A DNA stretch of 64,000 nt, taken from NCBI RefSeq assembly GCF_030409945.1, contig NZ_JAUFQV010000026.1, positions 62,001 through 126,000 of the forward strand, given 5' to 3'. The stretch comes from Vibrio tapetis subsp. quintayensis (GTDB taxonomy: Bacteria; Pseudomonadota; Gammaproteobacteria; Enterobacterales; Vibrionaceae). This document shows positions 1 to 8,497 of this stretch, piece after piece; position 1 is the first letter of the stretch; the number at the start of each line of letters is the position of its first letter. The notes under the pieces are model-generated. The model ran no database searches and had not been told where the DNA came from. It saw only the letters and a program-made list of their open reading frames with translations. The translations under genes and the position numbers were made by a program.

Positions 1-57
1 AGCGTGCTAATGCATTCCGTGGTAGACCCGCAATTTAGTGATCTGAATACCCGGTAG
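1..57 (+). CDS. C-terminal end of an upstream gene (partial)
   Basis: An open frame enters from the left edge and ends at a TAG 18 codons later, with the last residues DPQFSDLNTR. It is followed at once by a strong terminator, which supports a real gene end. Too little is visible to name the product. Confidence 0.45.
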   Translation, partial: SVLMHSVVDPQFSDLNTR

Positions 58-60
58 ATA

Positions 61-96
61 AAAGCCAGCAAACCTATTCATTTGCTGGCTTTTTTT
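61..96 (+). terminator. Rho-independent terminator
   Basis: Perfect 12-bp stem (AAAGCCAGCAAA and its complement) around an 8-nt loop, running into a T tract. It closes the gene that enters from the left and could also act on the rsgA-like gene converging from the right. Confidence 0.85.
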
Positions 97-140
97 CATG
101 GAGGATAGTTGTATTAACTATACGTCATGACGTCATGGTA

Positions 141-1199
141 TTAGCCACCATGCCTAGATTGTTTTTTTGCCGACATAAAGGTTTTACACATCTTGCCAAA
201 CTTTTTGTCTGCACTTCGTTTTTCTGCAATGGATGCGCCATTTCTGGCTTGTTCACGGAGCAGTTTGTTGTAATTGTCTAATCGACGATTATCAATATCA
301 CCATTTTCTAACGCTTTGCGTACCGCGCATCCGGGTTCTTCGTGATGCTGGCAATCGGAAAATCGACATTGTGAGACCAAGGTTTCAATATCAGCAAAGG
401 TTTCTGATACACCTTCTTCACAGCTAGACAACTGCAGTTCGCGCATTCCCGGAGTATCCATCAATAACCCACCCTCTGGAAGAGGAAGTAAGGTTCTTGA
501 TGTTGTGGTATGTCGTCCTTTGCTGTCGTCCTCTCGGATGCCTCCTGTTGATTGGCTTTCGCCACCAATTAAGGAGTTTACGAGGGTGGATTTCCCCACG
601 CCTGATGAACCAATAAATGCCACGGTTTGACCGGAGTTACACCAACTGCGCAGCCCTTGTAAGGTGCTTGCATCCAGAGCATTAACCACTTCGGTAAGTA
701 AAAAAGCATCTAGATTTTGGATTTCGGCACGTTTGTCATCTGCATCGTCACATAAATCTGCTTTGGTCAGCACCACAACGGGTTCAACTTTTGCTTCTTT
801 TGCCAGAGCTAAATAGCGCTCGACTCGGCTGAGGTTAAAATCTTGATTGAGTGACATCACGATAAAAACAGTATCAACGTTTGCCGCGATAAACTGCTCT
901 TTGAGCTTTGGCCCAGGCGCTTTACGTTTAAACAGAGATTTACGCTCTAGCATGCGATCGAATTGAAAGGTCTCGCTATTTAATAATATCCAGTCACCTA
1001 CGGTCATTGCGGGTAGGTTGATATGGGCATCTAAGTGAAACGTTTTGGCTTCGGTTGCGACAACATAACCACTTTTGTGGTGTTCTGTCACCCGGCCTAC
1101 AACGCAATTATCGTAATCTTCAAGTGCGAGTTGTTGGGTAAAAAATGGTTGCCATCCAAGTTGAGTTAATGTGATTGGATGAGTAAAAATAGTATTCAT
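141..1199 (-). CDS. rsgA: Ribosome small-subunit-dependent GTPase RsgA-like (second-type paralog)
   Basis: 352-residue circularly permuted GTPase. The G motifs come in the permuted order: G4 TKAD at 145-148, G1 GSSGVGKS at 197-204, G3 DTPG at 248-251. A C-terminal zinc knuckle follows (C278, C283, H285, C291), and an OB-like N-terminal segment covers about residues 30-90. Family members act in late 30S subunit maturation. Vibrio genomes usually carry a housekeeping rsgA and a second copy; this one, standing alone and far from orn or psd, looks like the second. I start it at MNTIFTHP because the 34 codons upstream do not resemble the family. The message has a long leader with a short ORF and a hairpin (see 1391-1438). 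Confidence 0.93.
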   Translation of the reverse strand: MNTIFTHPITLTQLGWQPFFTQQLALEDYDNCVVGRVTEHHKSGYVVATEAKTFHLDAHINLPAMTVGDWILLNSETFQFDRMLERKSLFKRKAPGPKLKEQFIAANVDTVFIVMSLNQDFNLSRVERYLALAKEAKVEPVVVLTKADLCDDADDKRAEIQNLDAFLLTEVVNALDASTLQGLRSWCNSGQTVAFIGSSGVGKSTLVNSLIGGESQSTGGIREDDSKGRHTTTSRTLLPLPEGGLLMDTPGMRELQLSSCEEGVSETFADIETLVSQCRFSDCQHHEEPGCAVRKALENGDIDNRRLDNYNKLLREQARNGASIAEKRSADKKFGKMCKTFMSAKKQSRHGG

Positions 1200-1390
1200 G
1201 ATAGTACCTACTGAAAAACAGCATAAATTTTGTATGAGGTCGGGTACTGACTGAAAAACGTGCAGTGCTAATGCAAAATAGTACTTGGCGAAAGATCGCA
1301 AAGTAATAGAGCATTAACGAGACCCCGGTCTGATAACACCGGGCAATAGAAGGGAATTTGTAGGCAATGTCGCAATGCGACTAATAGTAA

Positions 1391-1438
1391 TTAAGCCTTA
1401 GCGCTTTCTTGTGCCGGGTGGATATTTAAAACAATCAT
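1391..1438 (-). CDS. Candidate 15-residue leader peptide upstream of rsgA
   Basis: ATG ORF encoding MIVLNIHPAQESAKA, with a near-perfect Shine-Dalgarno (AGAGGA) five bases before the ATG. It lies just downstream of a strong promoter-like sequence and about 190 nt before the rsgA start. Between them is a GC-rich hairpin (CCCGGT...ACCGGG, 1324-1343) with no T tract. The good ribosome site on so short an ORF suggests it is translated, perhaps as a regulatory leader. The regulatory role is inference. Confidence 0.5.
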   Translation of the reverse strand: MIVLNIHPAQESAKA

Positions 1439-1475
1439 TTTTGTCCTCTCTTTTTTTGCGTATGAATTAGCCTGC

Positions 1476-1503
1476 ATTATTGCACCATTTTCTAACTTGT
1501 CAA
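1476..1503 (-). promoter_or_regulatory. Sigma-70-type promoter for the rsgA leader transcript
   Basis: On the minus strand a perfect TTGACA is followed after 16 bp by AATAAT. Transcription would start near 1469 and give a leader of roughly 270 nt before rsgA, containing the 15-residue ORF. Confidence 0.6.
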
Positions 1504-1548
1504 TTGAACTCAATGTAGCGTGTGTAGCTCGTTGGAGCAGATTACTCG

Positions 1549-2256
1549 TTAGAGCAAAAGTTCATTGCCAACCGCATCCTCAACAGCGGCTTTGGCATGA
1601 ATGCTTGTGGTGTCGTAAAGCGGAATGTTGGTATCGGTTTGGCTTACCAAAAGTGCAATTTCAGTGCAACCTAGAATAATCGCCTGCGCGCCATCCGCGG
1701 CTAATTCATTCATAATGCCTAAATAAGCTTCTTTCGATACGGAAGAGATTTTACCTAAGCAGAGTTCTTGATAAATGATGTCATGTACGACTTGTCTAGA
1801 TGTAGAGTTTGGGATAACGACATCAATGCCGAAGTCTTGAATTAACCTTTGTTTATAGAAGTCTTGCTCCATGGTGAACATGGTACCCAACAACCCTACT
1901 TTAGTGATGCCGTCTATTTTAAGCTGTTTAGCCGTAGCGTCGGCAATGTGCAGTAGTGGAATCGAGACGTTGGCTTGAATTTGAGGGGCGACTTTGTGCA
2001 TGGTGTTGGTGCAGATGAGGAGAAAATCCGCGCCGCCAGCTTGTACATGCTTGGCCGCATCAATGAGAATATCGGCCATTTTATCCCAGTCACCTTGATG
2101 TTGAAGCTGTTCAATAGGCGCAAAATCAACGCTGTATAGGCAGATTTTGGCGGAATGCAGCCCGCCAAGAGCGTGTTTTACTCCTTGATTAAGCTGTTGG
2201 TAGTAACTGAGCGTTGACTCCCAACTCATGCCGCCGATCATTCCTATCGTTTTCAT
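1549..2256 (-). CDS. Aspartate/glutamate racemase family protein
   Basis: 235 residues, full length for the cofactor-independent Asp/Glu racemase superfamily (YgeA/RacX-like). The N terminus MKTIGMIGGMSWEST is typical of the amino-acid racemase branch. The two catalytic cysteines expected of the family are visible in CTNTMHK (C82) and GCTEI (C197). These enzymes invert the alpha carbon of amino acids by a two-base mechanism in the cytoplasm; substrate cannot be read from sequence. A GGGG-rich ribosome site precedes the ATG. It stands alone, between the rsgA leader and a co-oriented esterase gene. Confidence 0.88.
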   Translation of the reverse strand: MKTIGMIGGMSWESTLSYYQQLNQGVKHALGGLHSAKICLYSVDFAPIEQLQHQGDWDKMADILIDAAKHVQAGGADFLLICTNTMHKVAPQIQANVSIPLLHIADATAKQLKIDGITKVGLLGTMFTMEQDFYKQRLIQDFGIDVVIPNSTSRQVVHDIIYQELCLGKISSVSKEAYLGIMNELAADGAQAIILGCTEIALLVSQTDTNIPLYDTTSIHAKAAVEDAVGNELLL

Positions 2257-2333
2257 ACAAACCCCAAAGAAAAATGTTCAATAGATGACCATATTTACAC
2301 TGTAAACTGAAAAAGGTAAACCTTAGTCGAGGG

Positions 2334-2969
2334 CTATTGATAGTGAAATTGTTTGTGTTTGAATTCACCTTGCTTAATGAAGTGATCGATTTGCTTTGGA
2401 ACAAGCGAGCTGTAGATCATGCTCGTGTGGCTGCTGTTTACTTCTATATGGTCGGTCATACCATCAATTTTTGTCTCATCGACCGTCACTGTGCCATCGG
2501 ACTCGGTTTTGTCGTCCCAAACCAATAGTGAACGCATACCAATTGCTGTTGTTCCCGCAATAGATCCCAGTTTTTGTGCATATTCCCATTGGTCATGATG
2601 CTTGTTCAGGCCAAATTCGGGTGAGTTGCCCAGAATTTTTTTGAGTCCTAGACGGGTGACTTTATCCGTTATGGAAGCCCCTTTAAGTGGAGAACCAAGA
2701 GTAACAACATGAGAGACGAGAGTGGGAGAGGGTTGCCGACTGGCGAGATAACGTTTAATCACGATACCACCAAGGCTATGGCCAAGAAGAATGTTAGTTT
2801 TGGTTCTATCTAGCGCTGCATCTATGGCGGCAAAAACACGTCTTTCATTGATCGCTACGCTGTTGTAAGAAATGATCTTTGTGCGGTATCCAAGTGTACG
2901 AAGTTCATCGGCTAACGGTTTCATGACTAAACCATGCATATATAAGCCGTGCAGTATAATTATCTTCAT
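2334..2969 (-). CDS. Alpha/beta-hydrolase (esterase/lipase-like)
   Basis: 211 residues of alpha/beta-hydrolase fold. The protein begins KIIILHGLYMHGL (oxyanion-hole region) and carries the nucleophile elbow GHSLGG at 63-68 with Ser65. Asp158 (SDGTV) and His181 (SSHTSM) are plausible triad partners. It resembles small intracellular lipase-like or DUF676/PGAP1-type hydrolases. I choose the ATG at 2969, with GGAG about 9 nt upstream, over a TTG five codons earlier. No signal peptide is seen. Substrate unknown. Confidence 0.82.
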   Translation of the reverse strand: MKIIILHGLYMHGLVMKPLADELRTLGYRTKIISYNSVAINERRVFAAIDAALDRTKTNILLGHSLGGIVIKRYLASRQPSPTLVSHVVTLGSPLKGASITDKVTRLGLKKILGNSPEFGLNKHHDQWEYAQKLGSIAGTTAIGMRSLLVWDDKTESDGTVTVDETKIDGMTDHIEVNSSHTSMIYSSLVPKQIDHFIKQGEFKHKQFHYQ

Positions 2970-3308
2970 TTCCAAGAACTCCAAACAAGCATGATGTCAT
3001 TCACTATACGATATTGAATAAACAGAGCAAAGAAGTGTTGGCTTCCAGTTTTGTAAAGATTGATTTCATCAAAGTGACTAAAGAATCAGTTAATTACATC
3101 AAAGACTTCCAAGTTTATCAGATTGTTATTCCGAGTGTACAAAGCCTTTCAAAACTACTTATGTTGATGGTTGATGGTTGATGGTTGGTGTAGCTGGTGA
3201 GGTATAAACTAAACCATAGGCAGCACTGAAATTATTTACCTTATCCGATGTGTAGAATGATTGAGAGGCGCATCCCTTCGCCTCTCCTATTTTGCCAGGA
3301 AATTGCTG
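2970..3308. other. Intergenic region, no gene seen
   Basis: About 340 bp between the hydrolase and the lipoprotein gene. It holds a short run of GATGGTT units near 3165-3185 and the hairpin at 3263-3286. No convincing ORF with a ribosome site was found on either strand. Confidence 0.6.
3263..3286 (-). terminator. Hairpin downstream of the lipoprotein gene
   Basis: 8-bp perfect stem GAGAGGCG/CGCCTCTC around an 8-nt loop, 23 bp past the lipoprotein stop codon. No long T tract follows on the minus strand, so it may be a weak or factor-assisted terminator. Confidence 0.5.
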
Positions 3309-3998
3309 TTAATCTTCTGGACGCCAGCTTAGTGCGCTGGCAATTGCGCCAACTGCGATGGTGTCTTTTTGTTCTTGGGTTAAGCTTTCAAGCATTTGCA
3401 CGGTAAGTACACCGTTAGTTTGAACTGCCGCAACTTCCTGAGTGCCTTGTTTAAAGCTGTAACCAAGTGGTACTGCTACATTCATCATCATGCTTTCACT
3501 GCTGTGAATCGTTTCGATGTTAAAGTGGGTTGAACCGATACGAATAAGCCCTTTTTCTTTCTTTTCTAAACTCATGTCAATCATGCCTGCTTCGGGCTCA
3601 ATTTTATACTCGCCCAGTTCTTTACCGTCTTTGGTGATCGCACACTGATATGGGTCATTGCCACCGAAGTCGACGCCCATATATGTAACGGCTAGACCGC
3701 CACCGGTACACAGAATCTTCCATGTATCTTTGGTTTCGTTATTGATGATTGTGGCTGCCATGCCACCATCTTTGTACGAAAAAGTGTTAAACATAGTTGA
3801 GTTAGAGTAGTCGCGAGTAAATTCACCTGAGTACAGGCCTGCAATCGAGTAGTTACCTGCTGAATTCCAGAATGCTGCATCTGTGGTAATGATCATTTCA
3901 GGCTGTGCTTTAACCGCCTCAGATTTATCCATGATGGCTATGCTGCCACAAGCTGAAATCGCGAGAGAAGCAAGGATGACGCTAAGTGTCTTTTTCAT
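3309..3998 (-). CDS. Lipoprotein of unknown function
   Basis: 229 residues. The N terminus MKKTLSVILASLAISAC is a lipoprotein signal with lipobox ISAC, so Cys17 should be lipidated after cleavage. The mature part has alternating polar/hydrophobic stretches and a C-terminal segment (SLTQEQKDTIAVGAIASAL) that looks helical. Two further cysteines, in LCTGGG and YQCAIT, could pair. I do not recognise the family. It is monocistronic, with a hairpin after its stop and a long upstream region shared with the divergent response-regulator gene. Confidence 0.8.
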   Translation of the reverse strand: MKKTLSVILASLAISACGSIAIMDKSEAVKAQPEMIITTDAAFWNSAGNYSIAGLYSGEFTRDYSNSTMFNTFSYKDGGMAATIINNETKDTWKILCTGGGLAVTYMGVDFGGNDPYQCAITKDGKELGEYKIEPEAGMIDMSLEKKEKGLIRIGSTHFNIETIHSSESMMMNVAVPLGYSFKQGTQEVAAVQTNGVLTVQMLESLTQEQKDTIAVGAIASALSWRPED

Positions 3999-4444
3999 GT
4001 TTGGCTCTTATATCAGGACGAATGAATAATGCAGCTATTGTCGGAGTGAGAAGGCCATATCTCTGGTTCAAACTCATGACAATAATTTGGCGCCAATAAT
4101 ACGACCGAAAAATATAATGTCTATATGGTCAATTAGTCCCGTATGGGGGCGAGAAAAAAACGTAAGAGAAAGTAAGGATGTCTTTTTGATTTTAAATTCT
4201 AGTTTATGTGAGTTAACTAGAGTTTTTATCTAATAATCTGGCTTTTTGACCGCTTTAATTGTTGTGTTTTGCGTTAAAAGCGAAGGTATCAGCTTAATTG
4301 GTGTTTTGTAAGGGTGTGTAAGGGTGGGTTTACAAAAACCGTTATTGTGATTGTTGTTTTATATGCTGAAAGCCTATTTATAGTATTTGTGAATGAGTTT
4401 GGCTTGTATATAATCCGGGTGGGATTTCTTGTGAGTAGAAGCTA
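3999..4444. promoter_or_regulatory. Divergent control region of the lipoprotein and two-component genes
   Basis: 446 bp without a gene between divergent transcripts. Near 4308-4327 there is a direct repeat of GTAAGGGTG with 10-bp spacing, a helical-turn spacing often seen for OmpR-family operators. It lies about 125 bp before the response-regulator start. Binding by the adjacent regulator is inference. Confidence 0.35.
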
Positions 4445-5137
4445 TTGGATCATTGTAAAGTTCTATTGATTGAAGACGACAGAGAGATTGCTCGTTTAAC
4501 CAAAATGTACCTTGAAGCAGAAGGCTATGAGGTTCTAGCAATAGAAGATGGGGCCATCGCCGTTGAAACAGTAAAAGACTATAACCCTGATGTCGTGCTG
4601 CTTGATCTTATGTTACCAGGCAAAGATGGAGCGACCATTTGCCGTGAAGTGCGAGAGTTCTATCAAGGTATGATTATGGCCGTGACCGCATCGGAAGATG
4701 AAATGAGTGAAGTCAGCTTGTTTAAATTCGGCGTAGACGATTACGTCACTAAACCCGTGCGTGGTCATATACTGGTCGCTCGAATTGAGGCTTTATTGAG
4801 ACGATATCAACGCTCTGCTAAGGCCCCTAATCCAAATGTTATTGAGCATTATGGGGTGGAGTTATGCACTCAGAGGCAACAAGTGTTTTTTAATCAAAAG
4901 CCCATCGTGTTGACCGATTCTGAGTACGATATATTGCATATCTTGATGAAATCTGTGGATACGCCAGTTTCAAGGGCAACGTGTTGTGAGTCGAGTCGAG
5001 GCATCGAATATAACGCGAAAGACCGTTCAATTGATATGCGAGTCTCTGGTTTACGCAAGAAACTCACTCAAGCCAATGTTACTACGGCCGTGATTAAGAC
5101 GATAAGAAATCAAGGTTATATGCTAACGGGGACATAA
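4445..5137 (+). CDS. OmpR-family response regulator
   Basis: 230 residues. The receiver domain covers about 1-120 with the acidic pair D11-D12, phospho-acceptor D54 (LLDLMLPG), T81 and K103-P104. A winged-helix DNA-binding domain covers about 130-228, with the usual RGIEYNAKDRSIDMRVSGLRKKL recognition region. It resembles RstA-type regulators. The start is a TTG (4445): an in-frame stop lies three codons upstream and the receiver core begins at residue 5, so no ATG is available. Stop and the next gene's ATG abut exactly (TAAATG), so it is co-translated with its kinase. The region CCESSR in the wing replaces a more usual hydrophobic stretch. Confidence 0.9.
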   Translation: MDHCKVLLIEDDREIARLTKMYLEAEGYEVLAIEDGAIAVETVKDYNPDVVLLDLMLPGKDGATICREVREFYQGMIMAVTASEDEMSEVSLFKFGVDDYVTKPVRGHILVARIEALLRRYQRSAKAPNPNVIEHYGVELCTQRQQVFFNQKPIVLTDSEYDILHILMKSVDTPVSRATCCESSRGIEYNAKDRSIDMRVSGLRKKLTQANVTTAVIKTIRNQGYMLTGT

Positions 5138-6457
5138 ATGATGCCATCTTTGTTCAAACGTCTCTATCTCGGCATTATTAGTGGGGTTTCCTTGGCGATT
5201 CTTCTTATTTTTAGTCTGGGTGGCGATTACTTTCGTGGAACTGAGATCAAAATGTTCGTTCAGGACGGTCGTTATTTTGTTGAGCAATATTTGCAACAAA
5301 AAGATCAGCCTGATTCATTATATCGCCCTCTTATTGAAAATAAGCATCAGCGTTTCTTCATTTTTGATTTGTACCTCATTGATGATTGGGAAAGTGACGC
5401 GTTATGTGAAGATTGTCGATTACTTATCTCAGAAGACGACGTGTCGGTTTTTGTTGAAGGTGGCGACTTATATCGAGCCGTTTTTTCAATCCCAAACACT
5501 AATCAGAGCTTTCTATTTAAAGAGCATCACGAATTTTTTGATCCTGTAATCGAGTGGCAGCAAGACCCAGAACTCCACTTTGCTCTGGGCCTTATTGGCA
5601 TTATTATTTTTTGCTTAGGCTTAACCATCTATTTCCCCGTTCGCCAACTACAAAATCAGATACTGAAACTCCGCCAAGCCCAGCAGCGTTTTGGTGCGGG
5701 CAGTTTAGATGAGAGAGTCACTGATGATCTGACTTCACCGGTAAAAGAACTGGCCAACAGCTTTAACATGATGGCGGATGAAATCGAGAGCCGAGTAAAG
5801 CAAAATCAAGTGTTTACTCAAGCGATTCCCCATGAAGTCAGAACCCCTTTAAGCCGAATTCAATTGGCGTCGGACTTAGCTAGAAGTAAAGTGAGCAAAG
5901 ACGATCAGGCTATGTTTGATAACATAGATGCTTACGTCGAAGATATCTCTACGCTAACCTCAAGTATCGTGATGCTTTCAAAACTAAATATGGTTGGTGG
6001 TATTCAGGATATCTCGACGACTTTGGTTAACTTCCCTGAGTTTTGTAAAGACCGTTTAAGTGCTAACTGTGTGTGCGATATTACGTTTTGTTATGAGCGG
6101 AACGAAGAAGATAAACCGCTTGAGTTTGAAGTAACCCTTGCAAGGTTAGTACTGGATAACTTATTGAAGAATGCGTGCCGATACGGTAACGGGCAAGTAG
6201 AGTTGAGGCTAACGTCAGTAGACGGGTTTTGGATTGTCGACGTTGATGATAATGGCGCTGGTATCCCCATTGAGCATAGAAATGATATTTTTATCGCCTT
6301 TTCGCGATTGGATAAAAGCCGCAATGCAAATCAAGGAGGGTTTGGGCTTGGGCTCGCAATAGCCACTAGTGCGGCAAAACAGCTCGGTTGGACCTTTTCA
6401 GTTGATGACAGTCATCTTGGTGGAGCAAGGTTTTCGGTTTTAGTGCCTAAGATTTAG
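5138..6457 (+). CDS. Membrane sensor histidine kinase (RstB-like)
   Basis: 439 residues. TM1 is about 8-28, a periplasmic sensor about 30-145, TM2 about 147-168 and HAMP about 168-222. The H-box AIPHEVRTPLSR has phospho-His232. The N-box (LDNLLKNACRYGNG), G1 (DVDDNGAGIP), F (FIAFSRLDKSRN) and G2 (GGFGLGLAIA) boxes are all intact, so it should be an active kinase for the regulator just upstream. The periplasmic part contains a C-x-x-C pair (CEDC, about 90-93) that might respond to metal or redox state; that is inference. Confidence 0.92.
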   Translation: MMPSLFKRLYLGIISGVSLAILLIFSLGGDYFRGTEIKMFVQDGRYFVEQYLQQKDQPDSLYRPLIENKHQRFFIFDLYLIDDWESDALCEDCRLLISEDDVSVFVEGGDLYRAVFSIPNTNQSFLFKEHHEFFDPVIEWQQDPELHFALGLIGIIIFCLGLTIYFPVRQLQNQILKLRQAQQRFGAGSLDERVTDDLTSPVKELANSFNMMADEIESRVKQNQVFTQAIPHEVRTPLSRIQLASDLARSKVSKDDQAMFDNIDAYVEDISTLTSSIVMLSKLNMVGGIQDISTTLVNFPEFCKDRLSANCVCDITFCYERNEEDKPLEFEVTLARLVLDNLLKNACRYGNGQVELRLTSVDGFWIVDVDDNGAGIPIEHRNDIFIAFSRLDKSRNANQGGFGLGLAIATSAAKQLGWTFSVDDSHLGGARFSVLVPKI

Positions 6458-6564
6458 CAAGAGCGCGCTGGTATTACTAAGGGGCTACTGTAAAATTAGC
6501 ATTGTGCATATAATTTATAAAATATATTGTATGTTCGAAAGCTAATACCAAAGGGAGGAAGAAT

Positions 6565-6912
6565 ATGAACAATAAAATGAATGTTTCACTGTTATTACTA
6601 CTATCAAATACCGCAATTGCTTCCTCTAATAGTGATACCGTGTTACTTGAATTTGATCCGTGTACATTGCCGATTGAAGATGCGCGGAGCCATCAGTGCT
6701 CTTTTAAGAACAAGCCATTTGTCTACAAAAAGTCTGTTTGGGAAAGGGACAAGAAAAGCCCTGAAGTACTGCTAGATTTTTGGGACGGTACACGCTTAGT
6801 ATCCGACCAAGAATGGCAACAAATGGACATCAATAGCAAAGTCTTGAATCAAAAGCGCAATGAATGTGCTCGTAGAGACGAGTTCGACTGTGTTGTGTTT
6901 GATAAAGATTAG
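6565..6912 (+). CDS. Small exported protein of unknown function
   Basis: 115 residues with a strong ribosome site (GGGAGGAAGAAT before ATG). A hydrophobic signal sequence (about 1-19, ending AIAS) is followed by a polar mature part with four cysteines (DPCTLP, QCSF, NECAR, FDCVV), suggesting two disulfides in the periplasm. It lies 107 bp after the histidine kinase and ends at a good terminator. It could be a target or accessory of that two-component pair. Family not recognised. Confidence 0.75.
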   Translation: MNNKMNVSLLLLLSNTAIASSNSDTVLLEFDPCTLPIEDARSHQCSFKNKPFVYKKSVWERDKKSPEVLLDFWDGTRLVSDQEWQQMDINSKVLNQKRNECARRDEFDCVVFDKD

Positions 6913-6965
6913 CAGGTCAACAATCATTAACCTGTTAATGAAGAGTGTTGCGGAATAGAAGGATT

Positions 6966-6999
6966 AAAGGACAAGTTAAATGATTAGCTTGTCCTTTTT
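6966..6999. terminator. Bidirectional terminator
   Basis: 10-bp perfect stem AAAGGACAAG/CTTGTCCTTT with T tract on the plus strand and A tract ahead, between two convergent genes. It serves both the small exported protein and the pyrophosphatase gene. Confidence 0.8.
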
Positions 7000-7006
7000 A
7001 TTGGGC

Positions 7007-8020
7007 TTAGTTTAGGTTTTCAATCGCATTTTGGATTGAAGGGCCGATCTGGCGCTTACGAGAAGTCACGCCTGGTAATGTTAACCAAGAATCTATCTCT
7101 GAGTGTTGAAACGCTTGTTGTGCGACTTTAGCGTCCGCTGCGTCAATCCAAATAAGGTTTGCCTGCTTATTTTTGGTATCAGTGACGGAGAAAAACAAGT
7201 GATCGAGTCCTTTGGCTTTTTTATGGGCTTGCATCGCTTGAATAAACTCATCTTTACGAGCAATCAGTTGATCCGCCGTTAGCGTTTCAGCCACACCAAT
7301 GCCGACTTTCTTGCCTGAAAATTCAAAATTCTTATAGTCCATTGTCAGGATCTCTAATGCGCTCAGGTGGCTAAGATCCGACTTAGCGATCAGCATTTTT
7401 TGGCCGAAGTCATGCAGATTTTTGATGCCTGCTTGTTTCGCCAGAGATTTCGCGTATTTGTGATCGTATTCAGTAGTGGTCGGTGATTCTAAAACGACAG
7501 TGTCAGATAAAATCCCGGCTAACGTAGTACACGCCACTTGCTTCGAAAGCACTTTCCCCATTTTCTCTGCTCGGTCTGCCAATATCGTGGCGGCTGAACC
7601 CCAAGGACGTATATCAAGCGTTGCTACCTGAGACATGTTCACTGGCTGTCCACCGATTGCGTGGTGATCAACGATGGCGACAATGCTGCTTTCATCAATG
7701 GTTTTCTGCAATTGAGTTTTTTGGTTAAAGTCGACTAGGCCGACTTTTTTGCCTGAAAAGTCATTCAGTACGGGCGGCGTTTGTGTTTTGCAGTATTCCA
7801 ACACAAAGGTACTTTCGGGGTTAATTTGTTCCGGGACCACCGCTTGACCGCCATAGATATGAGCGGCTGCAATAGCTGAAGTCACCGTGTCGGTATCTGG
7901 GCTTATGTGGCCAGTCCAAACTAGATTAGACGTGTCGTTATTTGTTGGGTTGCCTAGGTCAAACGCGGCTGCGGATGCGCAAGTAAGAGATAGAGCGATG
8001 ACGAGTGCTGTTTTTTTCAT
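7007..8020 (-). CDS. Family II (DHH) Mn-dependent inorganic pyrophosphatase with signal peptide
   Basis: 337 residues. The metal-site motifs of family II pyrophosphatases are all visible: GHISPDTD (H38, D42, D44), D97 in GLVDFN, DHH at 118-120, D173 in LSDT, and the C-terminal substrate loop SRKRQIGP (320-327). Such enzymes split PPi to phosphate with Mn2+ or Co2+. The odd point is the N terminus: MKKTALVIALSLTCASAAA is a classical Sec signal, so the enzyme should work in the periplasm, unlike the cytoplasmic family members. It might recover phosphate from external PPi. It is monocistronic with its own terminator. Confidence 0.9.
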   Translation of the reverse strand: MKKTALVIALSLTCASAAAFDLGNPTNNDTSNLVWTGHISPDTDTVTSAIAAAHIYGGQAVVPEQINPESTFVLEYCKTQTPPVLNDFSGKKVGLVDFNQKTQLQKTIDESSIVAIVDHHAIGGQPVNMSQVATLDIRPWGSAATILADRAEKMGKVLSKQVACTTLAGILSDTVVLESPTTTEYDHKYAKSLAKQAGIKNLHDFGQKMLIAKSDLSHLSALEILTMDYKNFEFSGKKVGIGVAETLTADQLIARKDEFIQAMQAHKKAKGLDHLFFSVTDTKNKQANLIWIDAADAKVAQQAFQHSEIDSWLTLPGVTSRKRQIGPSIQNAIENLN

Positions 8021-8497
8021 GGAATAAGCCTAACTGTATGAAGTGCGATAAGAATAATATCTGATTATTAACTATTTATGACGAATGTAAGTAACTTTTC
8101 TGTCAATAGGAAGAGAAATTAATTCATTAAAATCAAAGGTTAATATTGAAACATGCAAATGCTTAGTGATAATTGTTTGGTATTGGACGCACTTAACATC
8201 TTAGGGAGAGTAGAGCGAAGTAGACATTGAATATTGTTCATTTAGTGATGGATCTGCTTGCTTTATGTCCCACCTGTTAGTTACACTTAGCGCATCATAT
8301 CCCCAGAGGTCTACGCCATAATGAAGCACTAATACCTGTCATCCATTTTCATATCATCTATTGGATTCACAGGGTTAGTAGGCGTAGCTTTAGTTCTGCT
8401 TGCACTTTGCACAAAATATTTGGCCTTACTTAACGTATTAGGCTAAACGCACCTGCACATTTAGCTTCGTCTAATGTCCCTGATCACAGGAGGCATT
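8021..8497. other. Intergenic region with a short hydrophobic gene remnant
   Basis: 477 bp between the divergent pyrophosphatase and ABC-F genes. It contains promoters that I cannot place with confidence and the hydrophobic open stretch at 8333-8446 described separately. A perfect ribosome site (AGGAGG) marks its right end. Confidence 0.5.
8333..8446 (+). pseudogene. Possible remnant of a membrane-protein C terminus
   Basis: An open stretch of 37 codons without ATG reads as a very hydrophobic helix pair (GFTGLVGVALVLLAL, then KYLALLNVLG) and ends at TAA. It has no ribosome site and looks like the last transmembrane helices of a transporter. It could equally be chance hydrophobic sequence. 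Confidence 0.25.

Noticed and set aside
3160..3190. Short GATGGTT tandem units
   Set aside because: Only about three 7-bp units without spacers; simple slippage, not a CRISPR array.
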